Positions 24,729 through 31,697 of a stretch of 64,000 nt of DNA are shown here, in pieces; the first letter of the stretch is position 1, and each line of letters opens with the position of its first letter. The DNA comes from Mucilaginibacter polytrichastri (lineage in GTDB: Bacteria > Bacteroidota > Bacteroidia > Sphingobacteriales > Sphingobacteriaceae): NCBI RefSeq assembly GCF_001911425.1, contig NZ_MPPL01000001.1, positions 4,981,161 through 5,045,160 of the forward strand, given 5' to 3'. Made by a program: the position numbers and the translations under genes. The notes beneath the pieces were generated by a model. That model made no database searches, was not told where the DNA came from, and was given only the letters and a program-made list of their open reading frames with translations.

Positions 24729-24861
24729 GATTCTTAGCTCTTAAAGCGATTTTTAACCCGTAAAAATCGGATTGCAATTATAGGGATAATTTTTGAAAAT
24801 AAAAAGTTGTTTTTAAAATTATCCACATTATTTAAGTAATTAACATTTTAGGTGGGTAAGA

Positions 24862-24922
24862 AGTTATTGGGTTATTATGTTATTGAGTTAATGCATCTTA
24901 ATAACTGGGTAACTCAATAACT
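24862..24922. repeat. Imperfect inverted repeat between trmD and rplS
   Basis: AGTTATTGGGTTA (24862-24874) and TAACTCAATAACT (24910-24922) are complementary at 12 of 13 positions; the interval also contains TTATTGAGTTAAT. It could form a weak hairpin between trmD and rplS. There is no T tract, so it is not a clear terminator. Confidence 0.45.
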
Positions 24923-24930
24923 AATAAAAC

Positions 24931-25608
24931 CTACTCCAACAAATCCGGCCGCCGTGCTTTGGTACGCTCCAGGGCTTGCTCAAAGCGCCACTTCTCTATT
25001 TCGGGCGTATTGCCACTTAACAGTATATCGGGCACCCTATGGCCTTTCCAGTCGGCCGGGCGTGTATATACTGGAGCATCCAACATATCGTCCTGAAACG
25101 AGTCTGACAGGGCTGAGGTTTCATCCGATAACACTCCGGGGATCAGCCTTACAATAGCATCTACCAAAATAGCCGCCGGAAGCTCACCTCCTGACAATAC
25201 ATAATCGCCTACAGACATCTCCCTGGTAACATACAGATCGCGCACACGCTGGTCTATACCCTTATAATGCCCACAAAGGATCATGATGTTTTTTGCACTC
25301 GATAATTGATTGGCTAATGATTGATTAAGCGTTACACCATCTGGGGTCATAAAAATAATTTCGTCGTACTCACGCTCGCTTTTTAATTTCTCTATACAAA
25401 CCGCAAAAGGCTCAATCATCATCACCATTCCGCTGCCGCCGCCGTAAGGATAGTCGTCTACGCTTTTATGTTTATTGCTCGAGTAATCGCGCAGGTTATG
25501 CACAAAAATTTCTGTCAACCCTTTCTTTTGGGCACGATGCAATATCGAATGCGCAAACGGGCTTTCGAGCAGGCCGGGTAAAACGGTAAGGATATCGAAA
25601 CGGATCAT
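24931..25608 (-). CDS. trmD: tRNA (guanine-N1-)-methyltransferase
   Basis: The 225-residue SPOUT methyltransferase modifies G37 of several tRNAs. The N-terminus MIRFDILTVLPGLLESPFAH, the KHKSVDDYPYGGGSGMVMMI loop, the knotted SAM site (ILCGHYKGIDQR, SVGDYVLSGGELPAAILVDA) and a C-terminal DVPDILLSGNTP-like segment (HRVPDILLSGNTPEIEKWRF) are all present. It lies in the conserved rpsP-rimM-trmD-rplS order, but 228 bp of repeat DNA separates it from rimM. Confidence 0.97.
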   Translation of the reverse strand: MIRFDILTVLPGLLESPFAHSILHRAQKKGLTEIFVHNLRDYSSNKHKSVDDYPYGGGSGMVMMIEPFAVCIEKLKSEREYDEIIFMTPDGVTLNQSLANQLSSAKNIMILCGHYKGIDQRVRDLYVTREMSVGDYVLSGGELPAAILVDAIVRLIPGVLSDETSALSDSFQDDMLDAPVYTRPADWKGHRVPDILLSGNTPEIEKWRFEQALERTKARRPDLLE

Positions 25609-25616
25609 ATTTGAAT

Positions 25617-25836
25617 TAGATGCAAGAAGTTAGAAACAAGAGACAAGACAAAGATAGGGCTTTTAGCAATTTGTCGTTGCGAGGAGAGGCAACGAAGCAA
25701 TCTCGTAGCCATGCAGATTTGGCAAACATTGGCGACGAGATTGCCACGCTAGCGCTCGCAATGACAACGTGGGAGATGCAAGGCTTAAAGAACCAGACAA
25801 GCCTTGTTTCCTGGCTCTTGTTTCTTGCATCTATCC
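25617..25836. repeat. Composite inverted element with 7-nt tandem arrays and a REP-like core
   Basis: The whole trmD-rimM gap is one nested palindrome. Outermost, TAGATGCAAGAA (25617-25628) is the exact inverse of 25822-25833. Within these lie degenerate heptads: ATGCAAG, AAGTTAG, AAACAAG, AGACAAG on the left (25620-25647), and CTTGTTT, CCTGGCT, CTTGTTT, CTTGCAT on the right (25803-25830). In the centre, TTGTCGTTGCGAG (25671-25683) pairs with CTCGCAATGACAA (25755-25767, one mismatch), and GCAATCTCGT (25697-25706) pairs exactly with 25735-25744. It looks like a mobile or REP-type intergenic element. Confidence 0.8.
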
Positions 25837-26361
25837 TTAGTCCATGTACACATCCAGTAAGCCTTCAGGCAGGTCAACGTACACTTCGCCGCCTGCTATG
25901 TCAATGCCTTTTATAATGGCTGCATTCAGCGGGAAAAGCACCTCCTTGTTGTTGTAGTTTACAGAAGCGATAATTTGCTGCGGATATTCTACCACTTCCA
26001 GTATTTCGCCTAGTTCGCCATGGGTTTCATCAATAGCAATAAATCCTTCCAGATCCATTAGGGTAAACTCTGCTTCGCCAACTTCGGGCTTTAATGTATT
26101 GGGTAAAAAAACATCTTTTTTAACTAGTTTGGCGGCTGCCTCAATAGTATCTACACCATCCAAGTTTAAATAACCGGTGTTGGGCAGCGGATACTTTATC
26201 GACTTTACAAAGAAAGGCACCAGCTTACCGGCCACATCAATAAATACGGCATCAAACTTAATATTCTCTAGCCCATCAAAATCAACATAAAGTTGAAATT
26301 CGCCTTTGAGGCCGCGGGTTTTAAGCAGGCTGCCTATGCGGAAAGTATCTTCTGTTTTCAT
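25837..26361 (-). CDS. rimM: Ribosome maturation factor RimM
   Basis: The 174-residue protein assists 30S head assembly by binding uS19. It shows the RimM N-terminal beta-barrel (FRIGSLLKTRGLKGEFQLYV) and a PRC-barrel C-terminal domain (about 95-170, FTLMDLEGFIAIDETHGELG, IIKGIDIAGGEVYVDLPEGL). It follows rpsP on the minus strand with a 75-bp spacer containing a hairpin. A heptad-repeat array directly abuts its stop codon. Confidence 0.95.
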   Translation of the reverse strand: MKTEDTFRIGSLLKTRGLKGEFQLYVDFDGLENIKFDAVFIDVAGKLVPFFVKSIKYPLPNTGYLNLDGVDTIEAAAKLVKKDVFLPNTLKPEVGEAEFTLMDLEGFIAIDETHGELGEILEVVEYPQQIIASVNYNNKEVLFPLNAAIIKGIDIAGGEVYVDLPEGLLDVYMD

Positions 26362-26381
26362 ATCAAAAACGGTTTAAAAAA

Positions 26382-26415
26382 TAATAGCGAAGAACTGTTA
26401 AGTACTTCGCTATTA
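26382..26415 (-). terminator. Hairpin between rpsP and rimM (possible partial terminator)
   Basis: TAATAGCGAAG (26382-26392) pairs perfectly with CTTCGCTATTA (26405-26415). On the minus strand it is followed by TTTTTT. It lies inside the operon, so it may reduce transcription of rimM-trmD relative to the ribosomal-protein gene, as expected from their different needed amounts. Confidence 0.6.
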
Positions 26416-26436
26416 AAATTATTTAAGCAGTATAAA

Positions 26437-26970
26437 TTATTCTGCAGAATCTTCAGCCGGCGCGTCAGTTGCAGGAGCTTCTTCTTCAGTAGCTTCAATT
26501 TCTTCGGCAACAGGAGCATTCTTAGCAGCAATTGCAGCAGCTTTGTCTTCTTTTTTCTTAGCTTCGGCAGCTAAAGCAGCTTTGCGGGCTTCTTCTTTTG
26601 CAGAAGTTAAAGTTGATTTTTTGCCAGTGATTTTTCCATCTTTCTGATCTAACCAAGCCTGGAATTTTTCATCAGCTTGCTCAGTAGTTAAAGCTCCTTT
26701 AGCAACACCACCTTGTAAGTGCTTGCGGTAAAGTACACCTTTGTAAGAAAGGATAGCACGGCAGGTATCAGTTGGTTGTGCACCACTGTTAACCCAGTCT
26801 AAAGTTTTGTCAAAATTAATGTCGATTGTAGCTGGATTGGTGTTCGGGTTATAAGAACCGATACGCTCAATGAAACGGCCGTCACGTGGTGCGCGGGCGT
26901 CTGCTACTACGATATAGTAAAAAGGTTTTCCTTTTTTACCGTGTCTTTGCAGTCTGATTTTAGTTGCCAT
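26437..26970 (-). CDS. rpsP: 30S ribosomal protein S16 with acidic C-terminal extension
   Basis: The first ~85 residues are a standard bS16 (MATKIRLQRHGKKGKPFYYI, DARAPRDGRFIERIGSYNPN). The total is 177 residues, about twice the usual length. The extension first has a helical Lys/Ala-rich part (KEEARKAALAAEAKKKEDKA) and then an Ala/Glu/Asp-rich tail (EEIEATEEEAPATDAPAEDS). Long S16 tails of this sort occur in Bacteroidota. S16 is an early 30S assembly protein; the function of the tail is unknown. Confidence 0.96.
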   Translation of the reverse strand: MATKIRLQRHGKKGKPFYYIVVADARAPRDGRFIERIGSYNPNTNPATIDINFDKTLDWVNSGAQPTDTCRAILSYKGVLYRKHLQGGVAKGALTTEQADEKFQAWLDQKDGKITGKKSTLTSAKEEARKAALAAEAKKKEDKAAAIAAKNAPVAEEIEATEEEAPATDAPAEDSAE

Positions 26971-27105
26971 TCTTTTTGTTTATGTATTCAACATGCCCCC
27001 GGAGAATATTCTGCGGGGTTGCAAAGGTAAAAAATATATTTTAAATATGGAAATGATTGTCAATGATTTAGTTATTAGCGAGTTGGGGCATCGTATTTCG
27101 CCCTC

Positions 27106-27193
27106 TGTCATTCTGAACGTAGTGAAGAATCTTCTTCGTTCTGAAGAGCGGCTTTAATATCGAAGAAGATTCTTCACTACGTTCAGAATGACA
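27106..27193. repeat. REP-like element with perfect 33-bp inverted arms
   Basis: Positions 27106-27138 (starting TGTCATTCTGAACGTAGTGA) and 27161-27193 are exact reverse complements with a 22-nt loop. A diverged relative with TGTCATTCTGACGTAGGAAG on one arm lies at 39541-39623. The exact pairing of the arms argues for recent insertion or gene-conversion-like maintenance. It lies between pfkA and rpsP. Confidence 0.9.
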
Positions 27194-27208
27194 AATCGGT
27201 TAATTAAC

Positions 27209-27251
27209 AAAAAGAAAGGCGTTGAAGCTCTCGCTCAACGCCTTTCTTTTT
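27209..27251. terminator. Strong bidirectional terminator after pfkA
   Basis: A perfect 17-bp stem: AAAAAGAAAGGCGTTGA (27209-27225) with TCAACGCCTTTCTTTTT (27235-27251), 9-nt loop. It would end the minus-strand dsbD-pfkA transcript. Confidence 0.9.
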
Positions 27252-27252
27252 A

Positions 27253-27286
27253 TCTTGATTCTTGACTCTCGATTCCTGATTCTCTT
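27253..27286. repeat. Degenerate 7-nt tandem array abutting the pfkA stop codon
   Basis: Five consecutive heptads: TCTTGAT, TCTTGAC, TCTCGAT, TCCTGAT and TCTCTTC (the last incomplete by one base before the stop). The array fills the space between the pfkA stop (27287-27289) and the terminator. Similar heptads abut the stops of rimM and the TPR gene. Confidence 0.75.
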
Positions 27287-28264
27287 CTACAAAGAAAGTA
27301 TATCTACTATCTTCAAAAAGTTAGGGTTTATCTCTATAAAGTGCTTAATTGCATTTTCGAACGGGGTAAAAGCAACCTCGCCGTTAATAATGCCCACCAT
27401 TTCGTTACGATGGCCTTCTAATAATCCTTCAATAGCGGCAACACCTACCCTGCTGGCCAACACACGGTCCTGGCAGCTTGGGCGGCCACCACGCTGGATG
27501 TGGCCCAATACCGATACTCGGGTATCGTAGTTAGGGAAACGGTCTTTTATTAAACGGCCAATCTCGAATGCGCCACCGGCTTCTTCGCCTTCGGCAACAA
27601 TTACAATTTTAGATGATTTATCGCGGCGGCCTTGTTCCAGTTTGTGGTATAGGGCATTTAAATCTGTCTTGGTTTCGGGGATTAAAATTGCTTCTGCACC
27701 TACAGCAATACCGGTACGCAGGGCTATTAAGCCCGAGTCGCGGCCCATTACCTCAACAATGAATAAGCGATCATGAGATTCTGCAGTGTCGCGTATTTTA
27801 TCAACTGCATCAATAACCGTATTAATGGCCGTATCGTAACCAATGGTAAAGTCGGTCCCTATCAAATCGTTATCAATAGTGCCGGGTAAGCCCACCACCG
27901 GGATATCGTACTCTTTACCAAAAACTTTTGCCCCGGTAAAAGTACCGTCGCCACCGATGCCTACCAAAGCATCAATTTTATGCTTTTTAAGGTTGTCGTA
28001 AGCCATTTTGCGGCCTTCGGCAGTTTTAAATTGTTCGCTGCGTGCTGTTTTTAAAATAGTACCGCCACGTTGTATAATGTTAGCAACAGATTTGCGGTCC
28101 ATCGGAAACAGATCGCCGGTGATCATGCCTTCGTATCCGCGGCGGATGCCTGTTACTTCTAAATTATGGTATAATGCTGTACGTACAACCGCCCTGATGG
28201 CAGCATTCATGCCGGGCGAGTCGCCTCCAGATGTGTAAACACCTACGTTTTTAATTTGAGCCAT
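27287..28264 (-). CDS. pfkA: 6-phosphofructokinase
   Basis: The 325-residue ATP-dependent enzyme phosphorylates fructose-6-phosphate in glycolysis. Motifs are complete: VYTSGGDSPGMNAAIRAVVR, GIGGDGTFTGA, LPGTIDNDLIGTDFTIGYDT (catalytic Asp region), VEVMGRDSGLIAL and VSVLGHIQRGGRPSCQDRVL. It overlaps the end of the upstream dsbD-like gene by 14 bp, which suggests translational coupling of two functionally unrelated genes. Confidence 0.97.
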   Translation of the reverse strand: MAQIKNVGVYTSGGDSPGMNAAIRAVVRTALYHNLEVTGIRRGYEGMITGDLFPMDRKSVANIIQRGGTILKTARSEQFKTAEGRKMAYDNLKKHKIDALVGIGGDGTFTGAKVFGKEYDIPVVGLPGTIDNDLIGTDFTIGYDTAINTVIDAVDKIRDTAESHDRLFIVEVMGRDSGLIALRTGIAVGAEAILIPETKTDLNALYHKLEQGRRDKSSKIVIVAEGEEAGGAFEIGRLIKDRFPNYDTRVSVLGHIQRGGRPSCQDRVLASRVGVAAIEGLLEGHRNEMVGIINGEVAFTPFENAIKHFIEINPNFLKIVDILSL

Positions 28265-29951
28265 TGTTATTCTGATAGGCAGCTATGCCGCTGTCTAAAA
28301 ATTTAATATAGTTTTCAACGTCATAATTCGCACCTTGTGGTGGCACCAATACATCACCGCGTGCATTGATGATAACGTAATAAGGTTGCGAATTTACATT
28401 AAATTTTGAAGCTTCGTAATCGCTGTTCTTATTCCCGATAGTATTTATCTTCTTTCCGCTGAAAGAAGAAACAGTTTGTTCGCCTTTTGGCAGTTCCTGT
28501 TTTTCATCAACATAAAGCTCCAGCAATACAAAATCGTTCTGTAACCGCTTGTGTACTTCTGCGTTAGACCATACCTCCTGCTCCATTCTGCGGCAGTTAG
28601 CACAATTCCAGCCGGTAAAATCAATTATAACCGGTTTTTTTAATTCTTTTGATACCTGTATCGCTTGTTCATAATCATACCATTCGTTTAACCCGGCATG
28701 TTTACCACGGCGAAACAGGTCTTCATATTTTTTATCTTTAATGGATACTACCTGTTTTGGCGCATCGCTATTGCCCCCGCCATTATTGGTCAGGTAAAAA
28801 TCTTGCGTGGCCGGTGGCGGTAAAAATCCGCTAATTACTTTCAATGGCGCGCCCCACAATCCGGGGATCATGAACATGACGAAAGCAAACACAATTACTG
28901 ATAAAAATGTACGGAATACCGACAAATGCTCAACCGGGCTATCGTGCGAAAACTTGATTTTCCCGATTAAGTATAAGAACAACATCACACCGATGGCAAT
29001 CCATAACGATAGGAATACTTCGCGGTCAAACCAGTCCCAATGGTAAGCCAGATCCACATTCGACAGGAATTTAAGTGCGAATGCCAATTCTAAGAAGCCC
29101 AGCACAACCTTTACACTGTTTAACCAACCGCCAGATTTTGGCAAAGATTTTAACAAAGAAGGGAAAAGCGCAAATATGGTAAACGGAATAGCCAGCGCGG
29201 ATGAGAAGCCCAACATGCCAATAGCAGGGCCAAGCCTTTCGCCTTTGGTGGCGGCATCAACCAATAAACTGCCAATAATTGGGCCCGTACAAGAGAATGA
29301 CACCACCACCAGCGTGGCTGCCATGAAGAAAATACCTGTCAGGCCGCCCTTGTCAGAGTTCTCATCCAGCTTGTTAGCCAGCGAGCTTGGCAGTTGCAAC
29401 TCGAAAGCACCCAAAAACGAAGCGCCAAATGCAACTAGCAGCAAGAAAAAGAACAGGTTAAATATACCATTGGTAGCCAATGAATTTAAGGCATCAGAGC
29501 CAAAACACAGCGTGATGATAAAACCCAGCGATACATAAATTACAATGATAGACAGGCCATAAATTAACGACTGAAAAACAGCCTTTTGCCTGTTACCTGC
29601 TTTTTTAGTAAAAAAGCTAACAGTTAAAGGCAACAGCGGATAAATACAAGGCATTATTAAAGCAGCAAAGCCGCCAAACAGGCCTTTGATAAATATCTCC
29701 CAAAGGGTTTGAGGCTTTTCATGACTTTTAGCTGCCGTAGCACCGGCAGCTTTAATAGCTGTAGGCTTTTCCAGTTTTTTTTGCGCTGCTATACTATCTG
29801 CGGCGGTTGGTATGGTTGTAAAAACAACACCGCTGGTATCGGCCTTTTGGGCCGCTTGTGCATGCAAGCTAAACACTAAAGTTAAAACGAGTGCAACAAT
29901 AAATGCCTGTACTATGCCTTGGTTAAGAAAACGCTTAAGCGTATTTTTCAT
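28251..29951 (-). CDS. DsbD-like thiol:disulfide transporter with C-terminal thioredoxin domain
   Basis: A 566-residue membrane protein. After an N-terminal hydrophobic segment it has the cytochrome-c-biogenesis/DsbD transmembrane domain (about 85-370, with GGFAALIMPCIYPLLPLTVS and SFSCTGPIIGSLLV each bearing a key Cys) and a periplasmic thioredoxin-like domain with the CxxC site GWNCANCRRM (about residue 450). It moves electrons from cytoplasmic thioredoxin to periplasmic proteins. The usual N-terminal DsbD-alpha domain is absent here and is encoded by the next upstream gene. Confidence 0.93.
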   Translation of the reverse strand: MKNTLKRFLNQGIVQAFIVALVLTLVFSLHAQAAQKADTSGVVFTTIPTAADSIAAQKKLEKPTAIKAAGATAAKSHEKPQTLWEIFIKGLFGGFAALIMPCIYPLLPLTVSFFTKKAGNRQKAVFQSLIYGLSIIVIYVSLGFIITLCFGSDALNSLATNGIFNLFFFLLLVAFGASFLGAFELQLPSSLANKLDENSDKGGLTGIFFMAATLVVVSFSCTGPIIGSLLVDAATKGERLGPAIGMLGFSSALAIPFTIFALFPSLLKSLPKSGGWLNSVKVVLGFLELAFALKFLSNVDLAYHWDWFDREVFLSLWIAIGVMLFLYLIGKIKFSHDSPVEHLSVFRTFLSVIVFAFVMFMIPGLWGAPLKVISGFLPPPATQDFYLTNNGGGNSDAPKQVVSIKDKKYEDLFRRGKHAGLNEWYDYEQAIQVSKELKKPVIIDFTGWNCANCRRMEQEVWSNAEVHKRLQNDFVLLELYVDEKQELPKGEQTVSSFSGKKINTIGNKNSDYEASKFNVNSQPYYVIINARGDVLVPPQGANYDVENYIKFLDSGIAAYQNNNGSN

Positions 29952-29975
29952 GATAATTTGATGTAACGCTTATTA

Positions 29976-30428
29976 TTATTTGCTGATAGCCACAGTAAAA
30001 TCTACATCTTCTGGTGGCAGGCATTGTTTGTCGTTACAAGTCATGTATTCAAGCTGGCCTTTAACAACAGTTGCGTTAGGTGAGGTCAGTTTAACTTTTT
30101 GTTGAAAAACTACTTCTTTTTCAAAATAGCTCACATTCATTTTAAATGCGTTCTCAAATTTGGTTACCGGGGTTGGTTCGCTGGTTTTACCAACCGCTGT
30201 ATATGCTTTTGATGGTGCAAATTTAAACTCGGTTTTAACCGGGCCACCATCTTTTACATTTTGCGAATAAATATGCCAGCCGTTATCGATAGTGGCTTTT
30301 ATAAAAACAACAGCCTCTGTTGCGCTGATCCTTTTGGCAGCATAGCTCCATTTTACCGGGGTTAATATTTGCGCATGCGCACTGGTGTACAAAAACAGCA
30401 CAAATAAGGCTGATAATAACTTTTTCAT
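29976..30428 (-). CDS. Stand-alone DsbD N-terminal (alpha) domain protein
   Basis: A 150-residue exported protein: signal peptide ending YTSAHAQ, then a domain with WSYAAKRISATEAVVFIKAT, NGWHIYSQNVKDGGP and the cysteine pair in MTCNDKQCLPPEDVDF. The spacing of the two Cys matches the DsbD-alpha immunoglobulin-like domain, which passes electrons to periplasmic partners. It lies 24 bp upstream of the dsbD-like gene on the same strand, so together they rebuild a full DsbD from two chains. Confidence 0.9.
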   Translation of the reverse strand: MKKLLSALFVLFLYTSAHAQILTPVKWSYAAKRISATEAVVFIKATIDNGWHIYSQNVKDGGPVKTEFKFAPSKAYTAVGKTSEPTPVTKFENAFKMNVSYFEKEVVFQQKVKLTSPNATVVKGQLEYMTCNDKQCLPPEDVDFTVAISK

Positions 30429-30435
30429 ATATAGT

Positions 30436-31206
30436 TTAATTGATTAAAAATTCTACTTCCTTTAAATTGTATTCCCGTTCGGTTTCGCCTGTTTTAATTT
30501 TCAGCAATCCCAGGCTTGTTACACCGGTAATTATTCCCTCGAACAACGTTCCGTTTGACTTGAAATTGCGGGTTTCGTTTATTCCAAACAAACAACTTAA
30601 ATAATCCTGATTTAAATCTGAAGTCTTACCCGCTCTTAACTGCAGGTAATACGCTTCTATACTTTTGCAAATTTCTGATAATAAAGCTTTCAAATCATAA
30701 TCTGTATGTAAGATTTGCCTGATGGAAGTAGCCTTGGGTAAATAATCGGGAAACTGCTGCTGATTAATGTTAAGCCCTATCCCGATAACCGAATTATTGA
30801 TCTTTGTGCCCTGCACCATATTCTCTATTAATATGCCGCCCAGCTTGCGGTTATTATAATAGATATCATTAGGCCATTTAATTTTTATGCCCGGGCCTGT
30901 AACATGTGCCAATGCTTTAGCGACTCCTAAGCTGATGGCCTGGGTTAAATAAAATTGATCATTTAAGGGTAAAAAAATGGGTTTAAGTAAAATACTGAAA
31001 GTGAGGTTTTTGCCGGCTTCTGTGAACCAACGGTTCTGTTGCTGGCCTCTACCGGCATATTGATCTTCTGCCATAATGACCGTTCCTTCGGGTAATGGCT
31101 TGGAATTTGACAATATATTTTTTAGAAAAGTATTTGTAGAATCTACTTCTTTCAGGGTGACTAAATTTTGTCCGACAAATAATCCTGAAAATATGTTATT
31201 TTGCAA
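30436..31206 (-). CDS. birA: Biotin--[acetyl-CoA-carboxylase] ligase
   Basis: The 256-residue enzyme attaches biotin to carboxylase carrier domains. It has the biotin-ligase motifs EVDSTNTFLK, AEDQYAGRGQQQNRWF and IKWPNDIYYNNRKLGGILIE, then a short C-terminal domain. It lacks the N-terminal DNA-binding domain of E. coli BirA, so it is a ligase without repressor function. The first in-frame start that fits the family is TTG at 31204-31206; there is no nearby upstream ATG. It is 7 bp upstream of the DsbD-alpha gene. Confidence 0.93.
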   Translation of the reverse strand: MQNNIFSGLFVGQNLVTLKEVDSTNTFLKNILSNSKPLPEGTVIMAEDQYAGRGQQQNRWFTEAGKNLTFSILLKPIFLPLNDQFYLTQAISLGVAKALAHVTGPGIKIKWPNDIYYNNRKLGGILIENMVQGTKINNSVIGIGLNINQQQFPDYLPKATSIRQILHTDYDLKALLSEICKSIEAYYLQLRAGKTSDLNQDYLSCLFGINETRNFKSNGTLFEGIITGVTSLGLLKIKTGETEREYNLKEVEFLIN

Positions 31207-31252
31207 AGTATAAACGTTATTAAATCAAATCGTTCAAAACTAATTCTTTTTG

Positions 31253-31627
31253 ATGGTAAAAAACAAAGCGATACAAGAATCCGCTTACATTTCTGAACTT
31301 GCCATACATGGCATGCAGGAAAAAAAGGGAAATGAGATTGTTAGGCTAGACCTTCGTAATATATTCAGTTCGGTGTCAGATTATTTTGTGATCTGCCATG
31401 CTGATTCAACTACCCAGGTTAAAGCAATTGCAAATAGCGTAGAAGAGGAAATATTTAAAGCCACACAACAGGAACCCTGGCGTAAAGAAGGGCTTGTACA
31501 CAGCGAGTGGATATTGCTTGATTATGTTGACGTGGTTGTCCACATCTTCCGTACCGATAAACGTGAGTTTTACGGAGTAGAAGATCTATGGGGCGATGCT
31601 GAAATAAAAATTTACCAAAGCGCTTAA
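31253..31627 (+). CDS. rsfS: Ribosome silencing factor RsfS
   Basis: A 124-residue protein of the RsfS/Iojap family that binds L14 and blocks subunit joining when nutrients are scarce. It contains RLDLRNIFSSVSDYFVICHA, STTQVKAIANSVEEE, EGLVHSEWILLDYVDVVVHI and a family-typical FRTDKREFYGVEDLWGDAEI. ATG at 31253 is preferred over TTG at 31250. ftsH follows 70 bp downstream on the same strand. Confidence 0.95.
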   Translation: MVKNKAIQESAYISELAIHGMQEKKGNEIVRLDLRNIFSSVSDYFVICHADSTTQVKAIANSVEEEIFKATQQEPWRKEGLVHSEWILLDYVDVVVHIFRTDKREFYGVEDLWGDAEIKIYQSA

Positions 31628-31697
31628 ACAGAATCTGCCATTTCCTTTGCCTTATTAATATAATTATAGATTACATCGTTTGAGCTGAAATAAAAAC

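Noticed and set aside
25620..25916. 98-residue plus-strand frame between trmD and rimM
   Set aside because: It is made of repeat-element DNA and runs into the 3' end of rimM on the other strand.
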